Positions 46,545-56,481 of a DNA stretch of 64,000 nt are shown one piece after another; position 1 is the first letter of the stretch; each line of letters opens with the position of its first letter. The notes under the pieces were generated by a model. That model was not told where the DNA came from, ran no database searches, and saw only the letters and a program-made list of their open reading frames with translations. This DNA is from Fontibacillus phaseoli (GTDB lineage: Bacteria; Bacillota; Bacilli; Paenibacillales; Paenibacillaceae). Both the position numbers and the translations under genes were made by a program. The stretch spans positions 60,722 to 124,721 of the forward strand of contig NZ_QPJW01000013.1 of assembly GCF_003337355.1 (NCBI RefSeq), in the 5' to 3' direction.

Positions 46545-47513
46545 ATGATTCACGAGCAGGCTCGGGAAATCTTGGAGAGACTGGTGGGGCGCGTGGAGAC
46601 CGTTGTTGTCGGGAAACGTGATGAAATTGAGCTTGCGGTCGTATCCATGCTTTACGGCGGGCATATTTTGCTCGAAGACGTACCCGGGGTGGGCAAAACA
46701 TTGCTGGTCCGGACGCTTGCCGCCTGCATGGGCGGTTCATTCGGACGGATTCAATTTACTTCCGATCTGCTGCCTACGGATGTAACCGGCGTTACGGTAT
46801 ATCAGCCGCAAACCGGTCAGTTCGAGTTCCGGCCGGGTCCGGTACATGCCAACTTCGTGCTGGCGGATGAGATCAACCGCGCGGCTCCGCGGACGCAATC
46901 GGCGCTTCTGGAAGCCATGGAGGAACGCAAGGTAACCGTGGATGGCATCACCAGGGCGCTGCCGCAGCCCTTTTTGCTGCTAGCTACGCAGAACCCGCTC
47001 GAATACGAAGGGACGTACCGGCTTCCGGAGGCCCAACTAGACCGTTTTTTGATGCGTTTATCCCTGGGGTATCCGCAGCCGGAGCAGGAGATCCAAATGT
47101 TGAGCAGAATGCAGGAACCGGTCGCGGAGATCAAACCGGTATTGCTGCCTGAAGAGATCAAGCTTATGCAACACAAAGTAAGATCCGTGCTGGTGGATGA
47201 GCGGATCAAACAATATCTGGTCTCGGTCGCTCAAGCTTCCCGGCGCCACTCCCAACTCTCGCTCGGCATTAGTCCGCGCGGTACGCTAGCCTGGATGGGA
47301 GCCTCGCAGGCGATGGCCTACTATCGCGGGAGAACCTATGTAATCCCGGATGACGTAAAAGCAGTGGCCGAAGCCGTGCTTGCCCATCGGGTCGTTTTGA
47401 AGACGGAGGCGGCGTTTTCCGGTATTCGCGAAGCGAAGGTCGTTACCGACCTGCTTAATCGCACGGAGGTGCCTATGTTCAGCAGACCCCAGGCTTCAGG
47501 AGGATCTCTATGA
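46545..47513 (+). CDS. MoxR-family AAA ATPase
   Basis: A 322-residue AAA+ chaperone with Walker A GVGKT (Lys51), Walker B LADEINRA (Asp108-Glu109) and sensor motifs. MoxR ATPases work with DUF58 proteins in assembling or maturing envelope or metal proteins. It forms an operon with the two following genes: stop and start of the next gene overlap by 4 bases. GGAGGGATG lies before the ATG. Confidence 0.94.
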   Translation: MIHEQAREILERLVGRVETVVVGKRDEIELAVVSMLYGGHILLEDVPGVGKTLLVRTLAACMGGSFGRIQFTSDLLPTDVTGVTVYQPQTGQFEFRPGPVHANFVLADEINRAAPRTQSALLEAMEERKVTVDGITRALPQPFLLLATQNPLEYEGTYRLPEAQLDRFLMRLSLGYPQPEQEIQMLSRMQEPVAEIKPVLLPEEIKLMQHKVRSVLVDERIKQYLVSVAQASRRHSQLSLGISPRGTLAWMGASQAMAYYRGRTYVIPDDVKAVAEAVLAHRVVLKTEAAFSGIREAKVVTDLLNRTEVPMFSRPQASGGSL

Positions 47514-48802
47514 AGAACGGGCTTTGGACATGGCTGGTTTGTGTTCTGGCTGTAGGCTCGCTTGGCGCGCTTTATGGTTGGAAGGGTGGCAAATCGCTGC
47601 TTTTTCTGCTGCTGCTATTGGTCATTGTGATTGTTCAGGGCGCGGTAGCCCAGTTGTTCGGACCCAAACATGCCAAAGTAGAGCGCTCTTGGTATCCCTT
47701 GAACCCGCGGGCCGGAGAATCCGTGGTCGTTACGTTGACCATAAAGCTTTCCGGAGGATTTCCTTTATGGGTGCAAGCCGAAGATGCCTGGTCGGTTTCT
47801 CAGGAAACGGGGCCGGACAAAGATGGGGAGCGGCAAGGAAGCAAGCTGGTTTTTGGCGGTTGGAAACGTGAATTTACAGGCACTTATTATATGGAAAAAA
47901 CGAGCCGGGGGATCTATACCGGAGAGCCCGTGCTGATTACTTGGGGGGATTCCTTCGGGTGGTTCAAGCGTTCTTTGCGCGCAGCGGCGAATGACGTCCT
48001 TGTCATTCACCCTGCGCCGCTGCCCGTTGATCCCGCCGGGCAGGAGATACTCCAGCCGGACGGAGAGGGGGTGCGCTCCGGGCGAGCCGCGACGAATCAG
48101 GGCTCCCTCGACACGGGACTGCTGCGGACGTATGAACCGGGAGATCCGCTTCGCCGGATTCACTGGAAGAGTTCCGCCAAGAAAGGGGCGCTGCTGACGC
48201 GTATTCCCGATCTCCCCGAATCGCCTTCCCGTTTTCTGATTTTGGATACAGATGAAGCATCGTATCCCCGCGACGGGAACCGGGCGGGAAGCGCCGCGAA
48301 CCAGCGCGGACCCGGCAGCGGGTTTGAGCTCGCCGTTTCGGCTGCGGCCGTCTGGTTTGGCCGGGAGCTCGAGTCCTCCCGCGAAGTAGGCTTCAGTTAC
48401 GGAGGAATGGGCCGAAGCCGCGAACCGGGTTCTCGGGCAGCCAAGATTTTTTCGGGCAGTCGCGGACTGAAGGCGGCGCTCGACCTGCTGGCCGGCGCGA
48501 CTACGGCACCTGGCCTTTCGGGTGCGGAACTCCTGCGTTTCGTCCAGGCTTCGGAACAGGTGCATGCCCTGACCTTCATTACGGGGCGTTTGACGCAGGA
48601 GTTGACCGAGGCCTCGATGCACTTTGCGGGACACGGCAAGACGCTGGAAATTTGGTGCGCCTGCGGAAACGGTGAACACGCGGATTCAGCCTCCCTGGCG
48701 ATGACTTTGCGGGAATGCGGTCTGTCCGTTGTCGATCTGCGTAATTATTCCAGCTTGCCGGCAATGACGCATAAGGGAGGGGACAGGCATGATATCGCTT
48801 AG
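47510..48802 (+). CDS. DUF58 domain protein
   Basis: A 430-residue protein with two N-terminal hydrophobic segments and a C-terminal DUF58 unit containing YEPGDPLRRIHWKSSAKKG, the family signature, with a vWA-like fold after it. It partners with MoxR. The start ATGA overlaps the MoxR stop. The following transglutaminase gene starts 14 bases before its end. Confidence 0.92.
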   Translation: MKNGLWTWLVCVLAVGSLGALYGWKGGKSLLFLLLLLVIVIVQGAVAQLFGPKHAKVERSWYPLNPRAGESVVVTLTIKLSGGFPLWVQAEDAWSVSQETGPDKDGERQGSKLVFGGWKREFTGTYYMEKTSRGIYTGEPVLITWGDSFGWFKRSLRAAANDVLVIHPAPLPVDPAGQEILQPDGEGVRSGRAATNQGSLDTGLLRTYEPGDPLRRIHWKSSAKKGALLTRIPDLPESPSRFLILDTDEASYPRDGNRAGSAANQRGPGSGFELAVSAAAVWFGRELESSREVGFSYGGMGRSREPGSRAAKIFSGSRGLKAALDLLAGATTAPGLSGAELLRFVQASEQVHALTFITGRLTQELTEASMHFAGHGKTLEIWCACGNGEHADSASLAMTLRECGLSVVDLRNYSSLPAMTHKGGDRHDIA

Positions 48803-51275
48803 TTCGCAAGGCGAGGGCTCGGCTATGGCCCCAACGGCAGGCCCGGATACAAGTTCCGTTGCGGGCCCGACTTCGGACTCATTATCGAGTCGGGGTTCCG
48901 GGTTATTTAATGAGTCCTCCATGGCTTCCTCTGTGGCAGGCAATCGAGGAAAGCTCAGGCAAATTGGACAGCGATTCTTTCTTTCCGCGCTCCTGCTCGC
49001 TATGTTCGGAGAATGGCTGTACCCTTTGCATTCCTTTTTGGGAGGGGAGCCGACCAAGTTAATCGTCCTGTTTATGAGCGTTACCGGCATCTTGCTAGTC
49101 ACAGGCTGCTTGCGGCTCCCGCCATTTCTGGCTGCTCTGCTTCCTTCGTTCCTGGTGGCCGGCTCGCTATTATTTTTGCATGGGCAAGAAGAAGGCGTTT
49201 CATGGTTCGTAGGATATGCCCAACTATTTGCCGCAGATTTTATGGAGATTGTTCAGTCCGGAAGGCTGTACGGAATCAGTGAGGAGTCCCGTACGCTATT
49301 GCTGTTGGTCGGGTGGACGTTGTTGGTGGTGTCGGTGCAGATGCTAGCGCTCAGTAAGCATAGTGTTTTGCTCTTTTTTTCGGCAACTTTGCTATATCTG
49401 ATAGCTCTCGAAACAGTTGGGGAAGTGCCGGTATATCCCGGACTGTTGCGTTCCGCTGCGTTGGGGCTCGTGCTTCAAACCCTATTGCTTCGCAATCATC
49501 TGGGCGAGGATGCCCCCGGCAAATCGAAAGGAATCGGGGCCGGTGCTGTCGTGGCGGCAGGATGCGTAATGGGCGCTCTGCTGCTGAGCTCGCTGCTTCC
49601 GGTGCAACCGGCAAGGGATATTCCGTGGAACCGGGTTGTAGCGGCTTTGGAAAGATGGAGCGGCTCGGAACTGACAGGCCGTTCCTCGGAGAGCTATGCC
49701 GTGTCAGGATACAGTAAAGACGACTCCCGGCTAGGGGCTCCGCTGCGCCTTCGCCACGAGACCTATTTTACGGCGGTATCGCCACAAAATACTTATTGGC
49801 GCGGCGAAAGCAAAAGCATATATACAGGCCAAGGCTGGATCTCGTCACCGGTGAATGCCCCGGACATCACGGAAGCGGTCGAAATGGAGGTTGAATCCAT
49901 GCCGGCCGTCTCTGTAACCGCGGGAGTCAGCGAGTCTCCTAATGGCACGGATGCAGCGGGAGTAGTCGAGTTTGCCGAAACTGCGGAAGAACTGGAGGCT
50001 AACGGAATTTCGGAAACGGATTCTGGACGCTCAACCGCTGTCATTAAACAAAGAGTGTTATTCAAGCAGCCGGTGACAGGAACTGTACCATTCTTTAGCG
50101 GGGGAAGCCCCGTGAAGATTGAGCATATTTTTGCGGGACATCCGGAATCGGGATCAAAGCAAGTCAGTACCCGCCAAGATCCGGATTCGGATGCGGTTTA
50201 CTTTGAACGGGCATTTTTGGAACAGGAGATTTACGGATATGAGCTGACCGCCAGATTGCCGTCCATCTCCTCAGACCGGTTGCGTCTGATCCAGGGGGAA
50301 GATCCTGCGGAAATCAGTAACCGCAATCTCGAACTTTCCGACCACTTGCCGGACCGGGTACGCAAGCTAGGCACAAGCCTCGTGGAGAACCGGCCGAACC
50401 GGTACGACGCCGTAATGGCTGTGATGGACTATTTGGAGAAGCATCATATTTACAGTTTGGATACGGAGTCTCCGCCGGAAGGAGCCGATTTCGTCGACTA
50501 TTTCCTGTTCGGACAGAAAATAGGCTACTGCGATCACTTTTCAACGGCAATGACCGTGCTGCTCCGGAGTGGAGGAATTCCTGCCAGATGGGTCAAGGGA
50601 TTTGCACCGGGAACGCCGGTTACCGGGGAGGAGAATCGTTACAACGTCAGTTATGCGGATGCGCATGCCTGGGTGGAAGTCTATTTTCCGGGAGAGGGCT
50701 GGATTCCTTTTGACCCGACCCCGGGGTATGAATCGGTCGTTGCCGCGGGTACGGCAGAAACTTCGGGCGCAAGCGCCGAAGATCAAAAATCGGATTTGTG
50801 GCGGAATCTGCGGGTTACCGCGAAAGTGCTCATGACCGGAATCGGCGATTTGATCTTACAAGGCTGGACTGTGGTTCAGGGAGCCCTGTTTCTTTGGACC
50901 AGTATCGTGTTGGGGGCGGGGTTTGCGTTATTTGCGGCTGTCATTTACCGGAAAACATGGTTTCGGGAAAGCCGTTATCTTCTATGGCTCTTTATGCTGA
51001 GGCGGAGCCGGAAGTTTCCTTCAAGGAGCGAATTGCTGCTGGCCGCCGACCGCGTCTGGCAGGAAATGCACCTTGCCTTTGGACCGAAGGCAAGCGGTAT
51101 GACCGCAAGGGAGTATACGGAGATGATCGCTGCCCGGAATGGTGGTCAAAACGGAAATTTGGAAAGCTTTGTCTCGATTTGGGAAACCCTCTATTATGGG
51201 AGGGCCGGATTGGACCGGACCGAGAGCAGGGACTTCTTGAAACTTTGCCGGAATTTGGCGTTTCAAAGCCGATGA
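48789..51275 (+). CDS. Transglutaminase-like membrane protein (TgpA type)
   Basis: An 828-residue protein. The N-terminal 290 residues contain about six membrane helices; an external transglutaminase-like domain follows with Cys581 (GYCDHFSTAM), His626 (DAHAWVEVYF) and Asp642 (FDPTPG). One more helix (about 700-720) and a cytoplasmic DUF4129-like tail close the protein. The catalytic triad is complete. MoxR, DUF58 and TgpA genes recur together in many bacteria. Substrate unknown. GGGAGGGG precedes the ATG. Confidence 0.93.
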   Translation: MISLSSQGEGSAMAPTAGPDTSSVAGPTSDSLSSRGSGLFNESSMASSVAGNRGKLRQIGQRFFLSALLLAMFGEWLYPLHSFLGGEPTKLIVLFMSVTGILLVTGCLRLPPFLAALLPSFLVAGSLLFLHGQEEGVSWFVGYAQLFAADFMEIVQSGRLYGISEESRTLLLLVGWTLLVVSVQMLALSKHSVLLFFSATLLYLIALETVGEVPVYPGLLRSAALGLVLQTLLLRNHLGEDAPGKSKGIGAGAVVAAGCVMGALLLSSLLPVQPARDIPWNRVVAALERWSGSELTGRSSESYAVSGYSKDDSRLGAPLRLRHETYFTAVSPQNTYWRGESKSIYTGQGWISSPVNAPDITEAVEMEVESMPAVSVTAGVSESPNGTDAAGVVEFAETAEELEANGISETDSGRSTAVIKQRVLFKQPVTGTVPFFSGGSPVKIEHIFAGHPESGSKQVSTRQDPDSDAVYFERAFLEQEIYGYELTARLPSISSDRLRLIQGEDPAEISNRNLELSDHLPDRVRKLGTSLVENRPNRYDAVMAVMDYLEKHHIYSLDTESPPEGADFVDYFLFGQKIGYCDHFSTAMTVLLRSGGIPARWVKGFAPGTPVTGEENRYNVSYADAHAWVEVYFPGEGWIPFDPTPGYESVVAAGTAETSGASAEDQKSDLWRNLRVTAKVLMTGIGDLILQGWTVVQGALFLWTSIVLGAGFALFAAVIYRKTWFRESRYLLWLFMLRRSRKFPSRSELLLAADRVWQEMHLAFGPKASGMTAREYTEMIAARNGGQNGNLESFVSIWETLYYGRAGLDRTESRDFLKLCRNLAFQSR

Positions 51276-51293
51276 TTTGCCGCCGGGTCTTCC

Positions 51294-51323
51294 TTGACGA
51301 GCTCTTTTGTCGTTTCGTATAAT
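51294..51323 (+). promoter_or_regulatory. guaA promoter
   Basis: TTGACG and TATAAT are separated by 18 bases, about 30 bases before the start codon. I see no riboswitch upstream of guaA itself. Confidence 0.65.
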
Positions 51324-51352
51324 TAGTTTCATGAATTAAGGGAGGCTCGGTA

Positions 51353-52891
51353 ATGAATAAGCCAAATGAAATAATTGTCGTTCTTGATTTCGGTGGACAA
51401 TACAACCAACTGATAGCAAGACGAATCCGGGATTTGGGCGTATACAGCGAATTGCTGCCGTTTAACACGCCGGTAGAGAAGATTCGCGAACTTGCGCCGA
51501 AGGGAATCGTGTTTTCGGGCGGACCTTCCAGCGTTTACGCGGAGGATGCTCCTCATAGCGATCCGGCGATTTATGATGTCGGCGTGCCCATCTTCGGAAT
51601 TTGTTACGGCATGCAGCTTATGGCCCAGCAGCTTGGGGGTAAAGTGGAACGCGCGGCAAAACGCGAGTACGGGAAAGCGGATGTTGATTTTGCCGAGCAT
51701 TCGGCGCTGACGAAGGGTCTGGACTCGAAGCAAACGGTATGGATGAGCCATGGAGACCACGTGGTTGAGCTACCGGAAGGCTTCGTAGTGGATGCTTCGA
51801 CCGACCATGCCCCGATAGCGGGTTTTGCTAGTGAGCAGCGTAAAATTTACGGGGTACAATTCCATCCGGAAGTGCGTCATTCCGTTCATGGCAATGAAAT
51901 GATCAAGAACTTCATCTATGATATCTGCGGTTGCGAAGGTAACTGGAGCATGGAGACGTTTATCGAAGATAAGGTCCGCGAAATCCGCGAGCAAGTCGGA
52001 GACCAGAAGGTGCTTTGCGCGCTTAGCGGCGGCGTAGATTCTTCCGTGGTAGCCGCGCTGATTCATAAAGCGATCGGAGATCAGCTCACCTGCATGTTTA
52101 TCGATCATGGATTGCTTCGTAAAGGGGAAGCCGAAAGCGTGATGGAAACGTTCGGCGGCAAATTCGATATGAAGGTCGTCAAGATCGACGCCCGCGAACG
52201 GTTCCTGTCCAAGCTGGCGGGAGTCGATGATCCGGAACGTAAGCGGAAAATTATCGGCAACGAGTTTATCTATGTCTTCGATGAAGAGTCGGAGAAGTTC
52301 GACGACTTTAAATTCCTGGCTCAAGGTACGCTGTACACGGATATCGTGGAGAGCGGCACGGCTACCGCACAAACGATCAAGTCTCACCACAATGTGGGCG
52401 GCTTGCCGGAGGACATGAAGTTCTCGCTGATTGAGCCGCTGAATACCCTGTTTAAGGATGAGGTTCGCAAGGTCGGCGAAGAGCTTGGTCTGCCGGGTGA
52501 AATCGTCTGGAGACAACCGTTCCCTGGACCGGGTCTGGCCATCCGGGTGCTTGGCGAAGTAACCGAGGACAAGCTGAAAATCGTTCGCGATTCCGACTTC
52601 ATCCTGCGTGAGGAAATCGCCAAGGCCGGACTTGACCGTGAGATTTGGCAATATTTCACCGCGCTTCCGAACATGAAGAGCGTCGGCGTCATGGGCGATG
52701 CAAGAACCTATTCCTATACCGTAGGCATCCGTGCCGTAACTTCCATCGACGGCATGACCGCCGACTGGGCACGTATCCCTTGGGATGTGCTGGAGAAAAT
52801 CTCCGTGCGCATCGTCAACGAGGTGGACAACGTCAACCGGATCGTGTACGACGTTACTTCGAAGCCGCCGGCTACGATCGAGTGGGAGTAG
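51353..52891 (+). CDS. guaA: GMP synthase (glutamine-hydrolysing)
   Basis: Converts XMP to GMP. The 512-residue product has a class I amidotransferase domain with Cys84 (GICYGMQL) and the FHPEV His/Glu, then the ATP-pyrophosphatase P-loop SGGVDSS (about 229-235) and the C-terminal dimerisation domain ([12 protein letters not shown]). AAGGGAGG precedes the ATG. The purine permease gene with a purine riboswitch is 1.6 kb downstream. Confidence 0.97.
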   Translation: MNKPNEIIVVLDFGGQYNQLIARRIRDLGVYSELLPFNTPVEKIRELAPKGIVFSGGPSSVYAEDAPHSDPAIYDVGVPIFGICYGMQLMAQQLGGKVERAAKREYGKADVDFAEHSALTKGLDSKQTVWMSHGDHVVELPEGFVVDASTDHAPIAGFASEQRKIYGVQFHPEVRHSVHGNEMIKNFIYDICGCEGNWSMETFIEDKVREIREQVGDQKVLCALSGGVDSSVVAALIHKAIGDQLTCMFIDHGLLRKGEAESVMETFGGKFDMKVVKIDARERFLSKLAGVDDPERKRKIIGNEFIYVFDEESEKFDDFKFLAQGTLYTDIVESGTATAQTIKSHHNVGGLPEDMKFSLIEPLNTLFKDEVRKVGEELGLPGEIVWRQPFPGPGLAIRVLGEVTEDKLKIVRDSDFILREEIAKAGLDREIWQYFTALPNMKSVGVMGDARTYSYTVGIRAVTSIDGMTADWARIPWDVLEKISVRIVNEVDNVNRIVYDVTSKPPATIEWE

Positions 52892-53002
52892 GAACGGGAA
52901 AACTTAACGCCGCCAATCGCTTGGAATCCTTGATGCGAATGGGTTTCCAGCGTTGGCGGTAGTGAATATCCCGCGACGTCTGCAACAATAGAGTACAAAA
53001 AT

Positions 53003-53051
53003 TACTCTCTTTTATCTGCGTTGTTTAGCAAATAAAAGGGAGTATTTTTTT
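53003..53051 (+). terminator. Terminator of guaA
   Basis: TACTCTCTTTTAT pairs with ATAAAAGGGAGTA, followed by seven T residues. Confidence 0.85.
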
Positions 53052-53221
53052 ATGACCGATATCAGGATTTGACCGAGGACTTCAACAAACTGCATTTACG
53101 AGTTTGCTTCATTACGCCACTTCTCAAATTTGTGGCAATTTACTTTTTTCCTACATAATCAATAGAAGAATTGATAAAATGTTTCTGACTAATTATCTAG
53201 CATTTACGGAGTTGAATAAGT

Positions 53222-54001
53222 TTGAAGAAAAAGAAAAATAGTGATGGTTTCTTCGAGAAAGCGGGCAAACTAAATATTAGAAAGTTAATATTGAATTTAT
53301 TTATCATTTTATTGGCGCTCATTTTATTAGTCGGTGTCCCTATTTTTATTAATGAACTTTACAAGTCAGAGCCAAAATATGTTACAAGATGGGAAGCCAG
53401 TGATGTATTGGCTTATTATTCTACAATTCTTGGCGCACTTGCTACTATTTTTGCAGTAGTTATTACAATATTATATACTGAACGTTCTAAAAGGATCGAC
53501 AGGATCCAACAGATAAAGCCATTAATCGATTGTAGAATAGAACCTATGTCTGCCGATGATTTCAAACTGCATGGTTTAGATGATCAAGTAATCGTTCTAG
53601 ATTTTATGAATGTAAATATTGTAAGAAAAATCGAAAAAAGCATGGTAGATCAGGTTCGGAAAAATAAAGCTTACTATTTCGAATATAGATTAACTAACGT
53701 AGGTGCTGGGAATGCGCTACTGATAAAAATCAACATCAATGGTTATAACTATCGGGAATTTAATTTATTAGTAAATCAAAGCGAAATATTTCGATTTTAT
53801 GTCGCGCCTAGTTATTATGATGAGGAAGGCAACACAATCTCGTTTAGAATTAAGTATCTTAATATGGATCAATCTCAATACTATCAGCAAGACGAATTTT
53901 TCCATCTTCAAAAATATCAAAACAAGTCCATGTTTATAAATGTTACGGATAGAGTATTGGGGCAAAAGACAATCAGTAAGCCAGAGTATCTTAAGAGCTA
54001 A
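53222..54001 (+). CDS. A+T-rich membrane protein of unknown function
   Basis: A 259-residue protein with a basic N-terminus, two membrane helices (about 21-42 and 65-85) and a soluble C-terminal domain rich in Asn, Tyr and Ile. Base and codon use (many AAA, ATT, TTA codons) differ from its neighbours, which suggests recent transfer. It sits between the guaA terminator and the pbuG promoter with its own terminator. The start is TTG with GGAG upstream. I do not recognise the family. Confidence 0.8.
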   Translation: MKKKKNSDGFFEKAGKLNIRKLILNLFIILLALILLVGVPIFINELYKSEPKYVTRWEASDVLAYYSTILGALATIFAVVITILYTERSKRIDRIQQIKPLIDCRIEPMSADDFKLHGLDDQVIVLDFMNVNIVRKIEKSMVDQVRKNKAYYFEYRLTNVGAGNALLIKININGYNYREFNLLVNQSEIFRFYVAPSYYDEEGNTISFRIKYLNMDQSQYYQQDEFFHLQKYQNKSMFINVTDRVLGQKTISKPEYLKS

Positions 54002-54038
54002 ATAAACTAAACAAGAATCCGTATAACTTGTGAATTTA

Positions 54039-54072
54039 AGACTGGGAACCTTATGGTTTCCGGTCTTTTTTT
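54039..54072 (+). terminator. Terminator of the A+T-rich gene
   Basis: AGACTGGGAACC pairs with GGTTTCCGGTCT; seven T residues follow. Confidence 0.88.
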
Positions 54073-54199
54073 ATGCAAATTGCCGAATCCTGTAAATTAA
54101 AACGGGCATACTAAGCTCAAAAATGAAGAGAAATTATTTAAATTTAGTGTAAATAGCGAACAATCTATCCTGATATACGAAATAATATTCGCTTTTTAG

Positions 54200-54242
54200 T
54201 TGACAATCCCCTAATTGACACCTAGAATAAGTCATGTAATAT
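54200..54242 (+). promoter_or_regulatory. Overlapping promoters of the purine permease
   Basis: TTGACA-17-TAGAAT (54200-54228) and TTGACA-16-TAATAT (54215-54242) overlap. Downstream lie CTTGAGTTCAAG (54245-54256) and a PurR-box-like TTTCCGAAC on the minus strand (about 54257-54269), tentative. Confidence 0.6.
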
Positions 54243-54293
54243 GTCTTGAGTTCAAGACTTGTTCGGAAATATTCGACAAATTACAGTTTTATG

Positions 54294-54365
54294 CTTTTCG
54301 TATAATTCCGGGGATCGGCCTGGAAGTCTCTACGAGGTCACCGTAAATGATCTGGCTACGAAAAG
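54294..54365 (+). ncRNA. Purine riboswitch aptamer, guanine type
   Basis: P1 arms CTTTTCGTA and TACGAAAAG pair perfectly. The conserved TATAAT junction, P2 TCCGG/CTGGA, J2/3 AGTCTCTAC and P3 AGGTC/GATCT with loop ACCGTAAAT are present. The base equivalent to position 74 is C (GGCTACG), which selects guanine or hypoxanthine over adenine. It is in the leader of the purine permease gene. Confidence 0.92.
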
Positions 54366-54495
54366 AAGAAGCGCCGCATTTTTATTGAGGCACGCTTGGG
54401 ACTCCGGCTGCATGAATCCGGTACCCTGGAGTTGTTCCTTCTCGCTTCTTCTGGCTGCAACGGTACCCGGGGATAAATATAACCTCGGGCTTTTT
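54364..54495 (+). promoter_or_regulatory. Expression platform and terminator of the purine riboswitch
   Basis: AGAAGAAGCG (54364-54373), which overlaps the last two bases of P1, can pair with CGCTTCTTCT (54443-54452). A terminator CCCGGGG/CCTCGGG with C+TTTTT tail lies at 54466-54495, 39 bases before pbuG. Premature termination on ligand binding is the likely logic. Confidence 0.75.
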
Positions 54496-54533
54496 GTCGT
54501 TTCCGACTCATAATAAGGAGGAGTATTTGAATC

Positions 54534-55934
54534 ATGGATCGTTTTTTTAAGCTAAAACAGAATGGTACGACGGTTCGTACGGAGATTATGGCCGGTATCA
54601 CCACGTTTATGGCCATGGCTTACATCCTTACAGTCAACCCTAACACGCTTACGGCTTTCGGTCAGATCGATATGGGCTGGTATTCTGTTTTCTTGGCGAC
54701 GGCTTTGGCCGCTGGTATTTTTACGATCGCCATGGGTCTCTTTATTAACTTCCCAGTAGCACTTGCACCAGGTATGGGTCTGAACGCTTATTTTGCCTCC
54801 GTAGTGCTTTCGTCTGCTTCCACGGACCATCCTTTCTCTTGGGAAATGGGATTGACCGCCGTATTCATTTCCGGTCTGATTTTTATTCTGCTTACGGTAA
54901 CCAAGATCCGCCAAATGCTTCTGGATGCGATTCCTGATTCGCTTAAGCATGCGATTACAGTCGGGATCGGGTTATTCGTTACTATTGTTGGTTTGAAAAA
55001 CAGCGGCCTGATGACAATCGGCGTAGAAGCCGGCAATGACATTCCGGCGCACAAGTTTACCGATGTCTTGTCTTTTGAAACTGTAATCCACCTGGGCAGC
55101 CTGGAAAACTCCGACGTGCAACTGGCTATTATTGGCTTGCTCCTGATCGGCGTTCTGATGGTGCTTAAAGTTCGCGGCGCTATTTTGTTCGGAATTCTTG
55201 GAACTACAATTATCGCTATGCTGATGGGTGCTGTTGATTTTAACTCGGTCTCGACAAGCCAGGCCAAATGGATTCCTGATTTCTCCGAACTTAATTTCAT
55301 GAAGTTTGACTGGAATGGCATTATGCATACAGGTATTGTTTCTGCCATCGTTACTTTTACATTCGTCGAATTGTTCGACACCTTCGGCACGCTGGTTGGT
55401 ACAGCGACTCGTGCCGGGATCATGAAGGATCCTGTGGACGGCAAAAAACGCGTAGGTAAAGCGATGCTCGTTGACGCAGTTGCCGTAACAGGCGGTGCAA
55501 TGCTCGGTACTTCGACTACTACCGCTTATGTAGAAAGTACGGCGGGGGTTGCCGAAGGCGGACGTACCGGCTTGACGGCAGTAACTACAGGGGTCTGCTT
55601 CCTGCTTGCGTTGTTCCTGGCTCCGATTGCGGCGCTTATTCCCGGCTCCGCTACTGCGGCTGCTTTGATTATCGTCGGCGTGTTGATGCTTCAATCGATT
55701 CGCGAAATCGACTTCCATGACATGGTTGTCGCGATTCCAGCCTTCTTGACGATCACCATGATGCCTTTCAGCTACAATATCGCCAACGGGATTTCCTTCG
55801 GGATCGTGTTCTATGTCGTGCTTGCATCGATCGCCAACTTGCGCGAGAAGAAGAAATACAATGTCCACTGGCTGATGTGGGTACTGGCCGTACTCATCGT
55901 TCTCCGTTACGTCTTCCTTGGCAGCCAAGGCTAA
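54534..55934 (+). CDS. pbuG: Guanine/hypoxanthine permease, NCS2/AzgA family
   Basis: A 466-residue transporter with about 12 to 14 membrane helices, starting FKLKQNGTTVRTEIMAGITTF, with APGMGLNAYF and DTFGTLVGTATRAG. These are AzgA/PbuG hallmarks. It imports guanine or hypoxanthine by proton symport. GGAGGAG precedes the ATG. The guanine riboswitch confirms the assignment. Confidence 0.94.
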   Translation: MDRFFKLKQNGTTVRTEIMAGITTFMAMAYILTVNPNTLTAFGQIDMGWYSVFLATALAAGIFTIAMGLFINFPVALAPGMGLNAYFASVVLSSASTDHPFSWEMGLTAVFISGLIFILLTVTKIRQMLLDAIPDSLKHAITVGIGLFVTIVGLKNSGLMTIGVEAGNDIPAHKFTDVLSFETVIHLGSLENSDVQLAIIGLLLIGVLMVLKVRGAILFGILGTTIIAMLMGAVDFNSVSTSQAKWIPDFSELNFMKFDWNGIMHTGIVSAIVTFTFVELFDTFGTLVGTATRAGIMKDPVDGKKRVGKAMLVDAVAVTGGAMLGTSTTTAYVESTAGVAEGGRTGLTAVTTGVCFLLALFLAPIAALIPGSATAAALIIVGVLMLQSIREIDFHDMVVAIPAFLTITMMPFSYNIANGISFGIVFYVVLASIANLREKKKYNVHWLMWVLAVLIVLRYVFLGSQG

Positions 55935-55952
55935 ACTTCCATAATAATTAAG

Positions 55953-55992
55953 AAGCCCGCTTTACCAGTTTCCCTGGTGGCGGGCTTTTTTC
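55953..55992 (+). terminator. Terminator of pbuG
   Basis: AAGCCCGC...ACCAG / CCTGGT...GCGGGCTT, followed by a T run. Confidence 0.9.
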
Positions 55993-56076
55993 TATTTCGT
56001 CATAACCTTTGTCCCTTCGCAATATATTTTAAAAATATATGAATTCATGGAACCAGTATGAAGTCCGGGGTGAAGG

Positions 56077-56481
56077 ATGCACGTGTTAAGAATTGCTAAG
56101 TTGGCAATGGTTGCCCTAATGATTTGGATACTGGCTTTGCTGCCGGGCGGGGCGCTGCACGCGGATGGAGAAAATGTATTGCAAAACGCCGGTTTCGAGA
56201 CCATTTCTTCGGATGCTCCTGATCTGTGGAACCGGGATGTTTGGCTGCAGACGGAGGGCTCCAGCCATCTTGGAATCGCCCAGGATCAAGCCCATTCGGG
56301 GAATGCCTCCGCTGTGGTGGAGAATATGCAGCCAAACCATGCGAAATGGGTGCAGCAGGCAAAAGTGAATCCAGGGAGAAATTATCTGATCTCCGGCTGG
56401 GTTCAGGTTGCGGAAATGGGTAGCGGCGAGGTCGGCGCTACTATTTTTCCCCTTGGCGTCGGCGGATGTTCCCGCATCTGA
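56077..56481 (+). pseudogene. N-terminal binding-domain part of the frameshifted glycosyltransferase
   Basis: A 134-residue frame with a signal-anchor (about 7-28) and a carbohydrate-binding-like beta-sandwich start (NVLQNAGFE, WVQQAKVNPGRNYLISGW). It breaks off at GVGG. The next frame carries on with FPHLSEPGGEWKQIQFYG and ends this domain with GKAYFDDLEI. One extra A in GGATG at 56464-56468 would restore a single frame. I therefore take it as part of one gene with the next entry. GGGGTGAAGG precedes the ATG. Confidence 0.75.

Noticed and set aside
54259..54513. 84-codon open frame on the plus strand before pbuG
   Set aside because: It overlaps the purine riboswitch and its terminator and has no ribosome binding site; the RNA elements explain the DNA.
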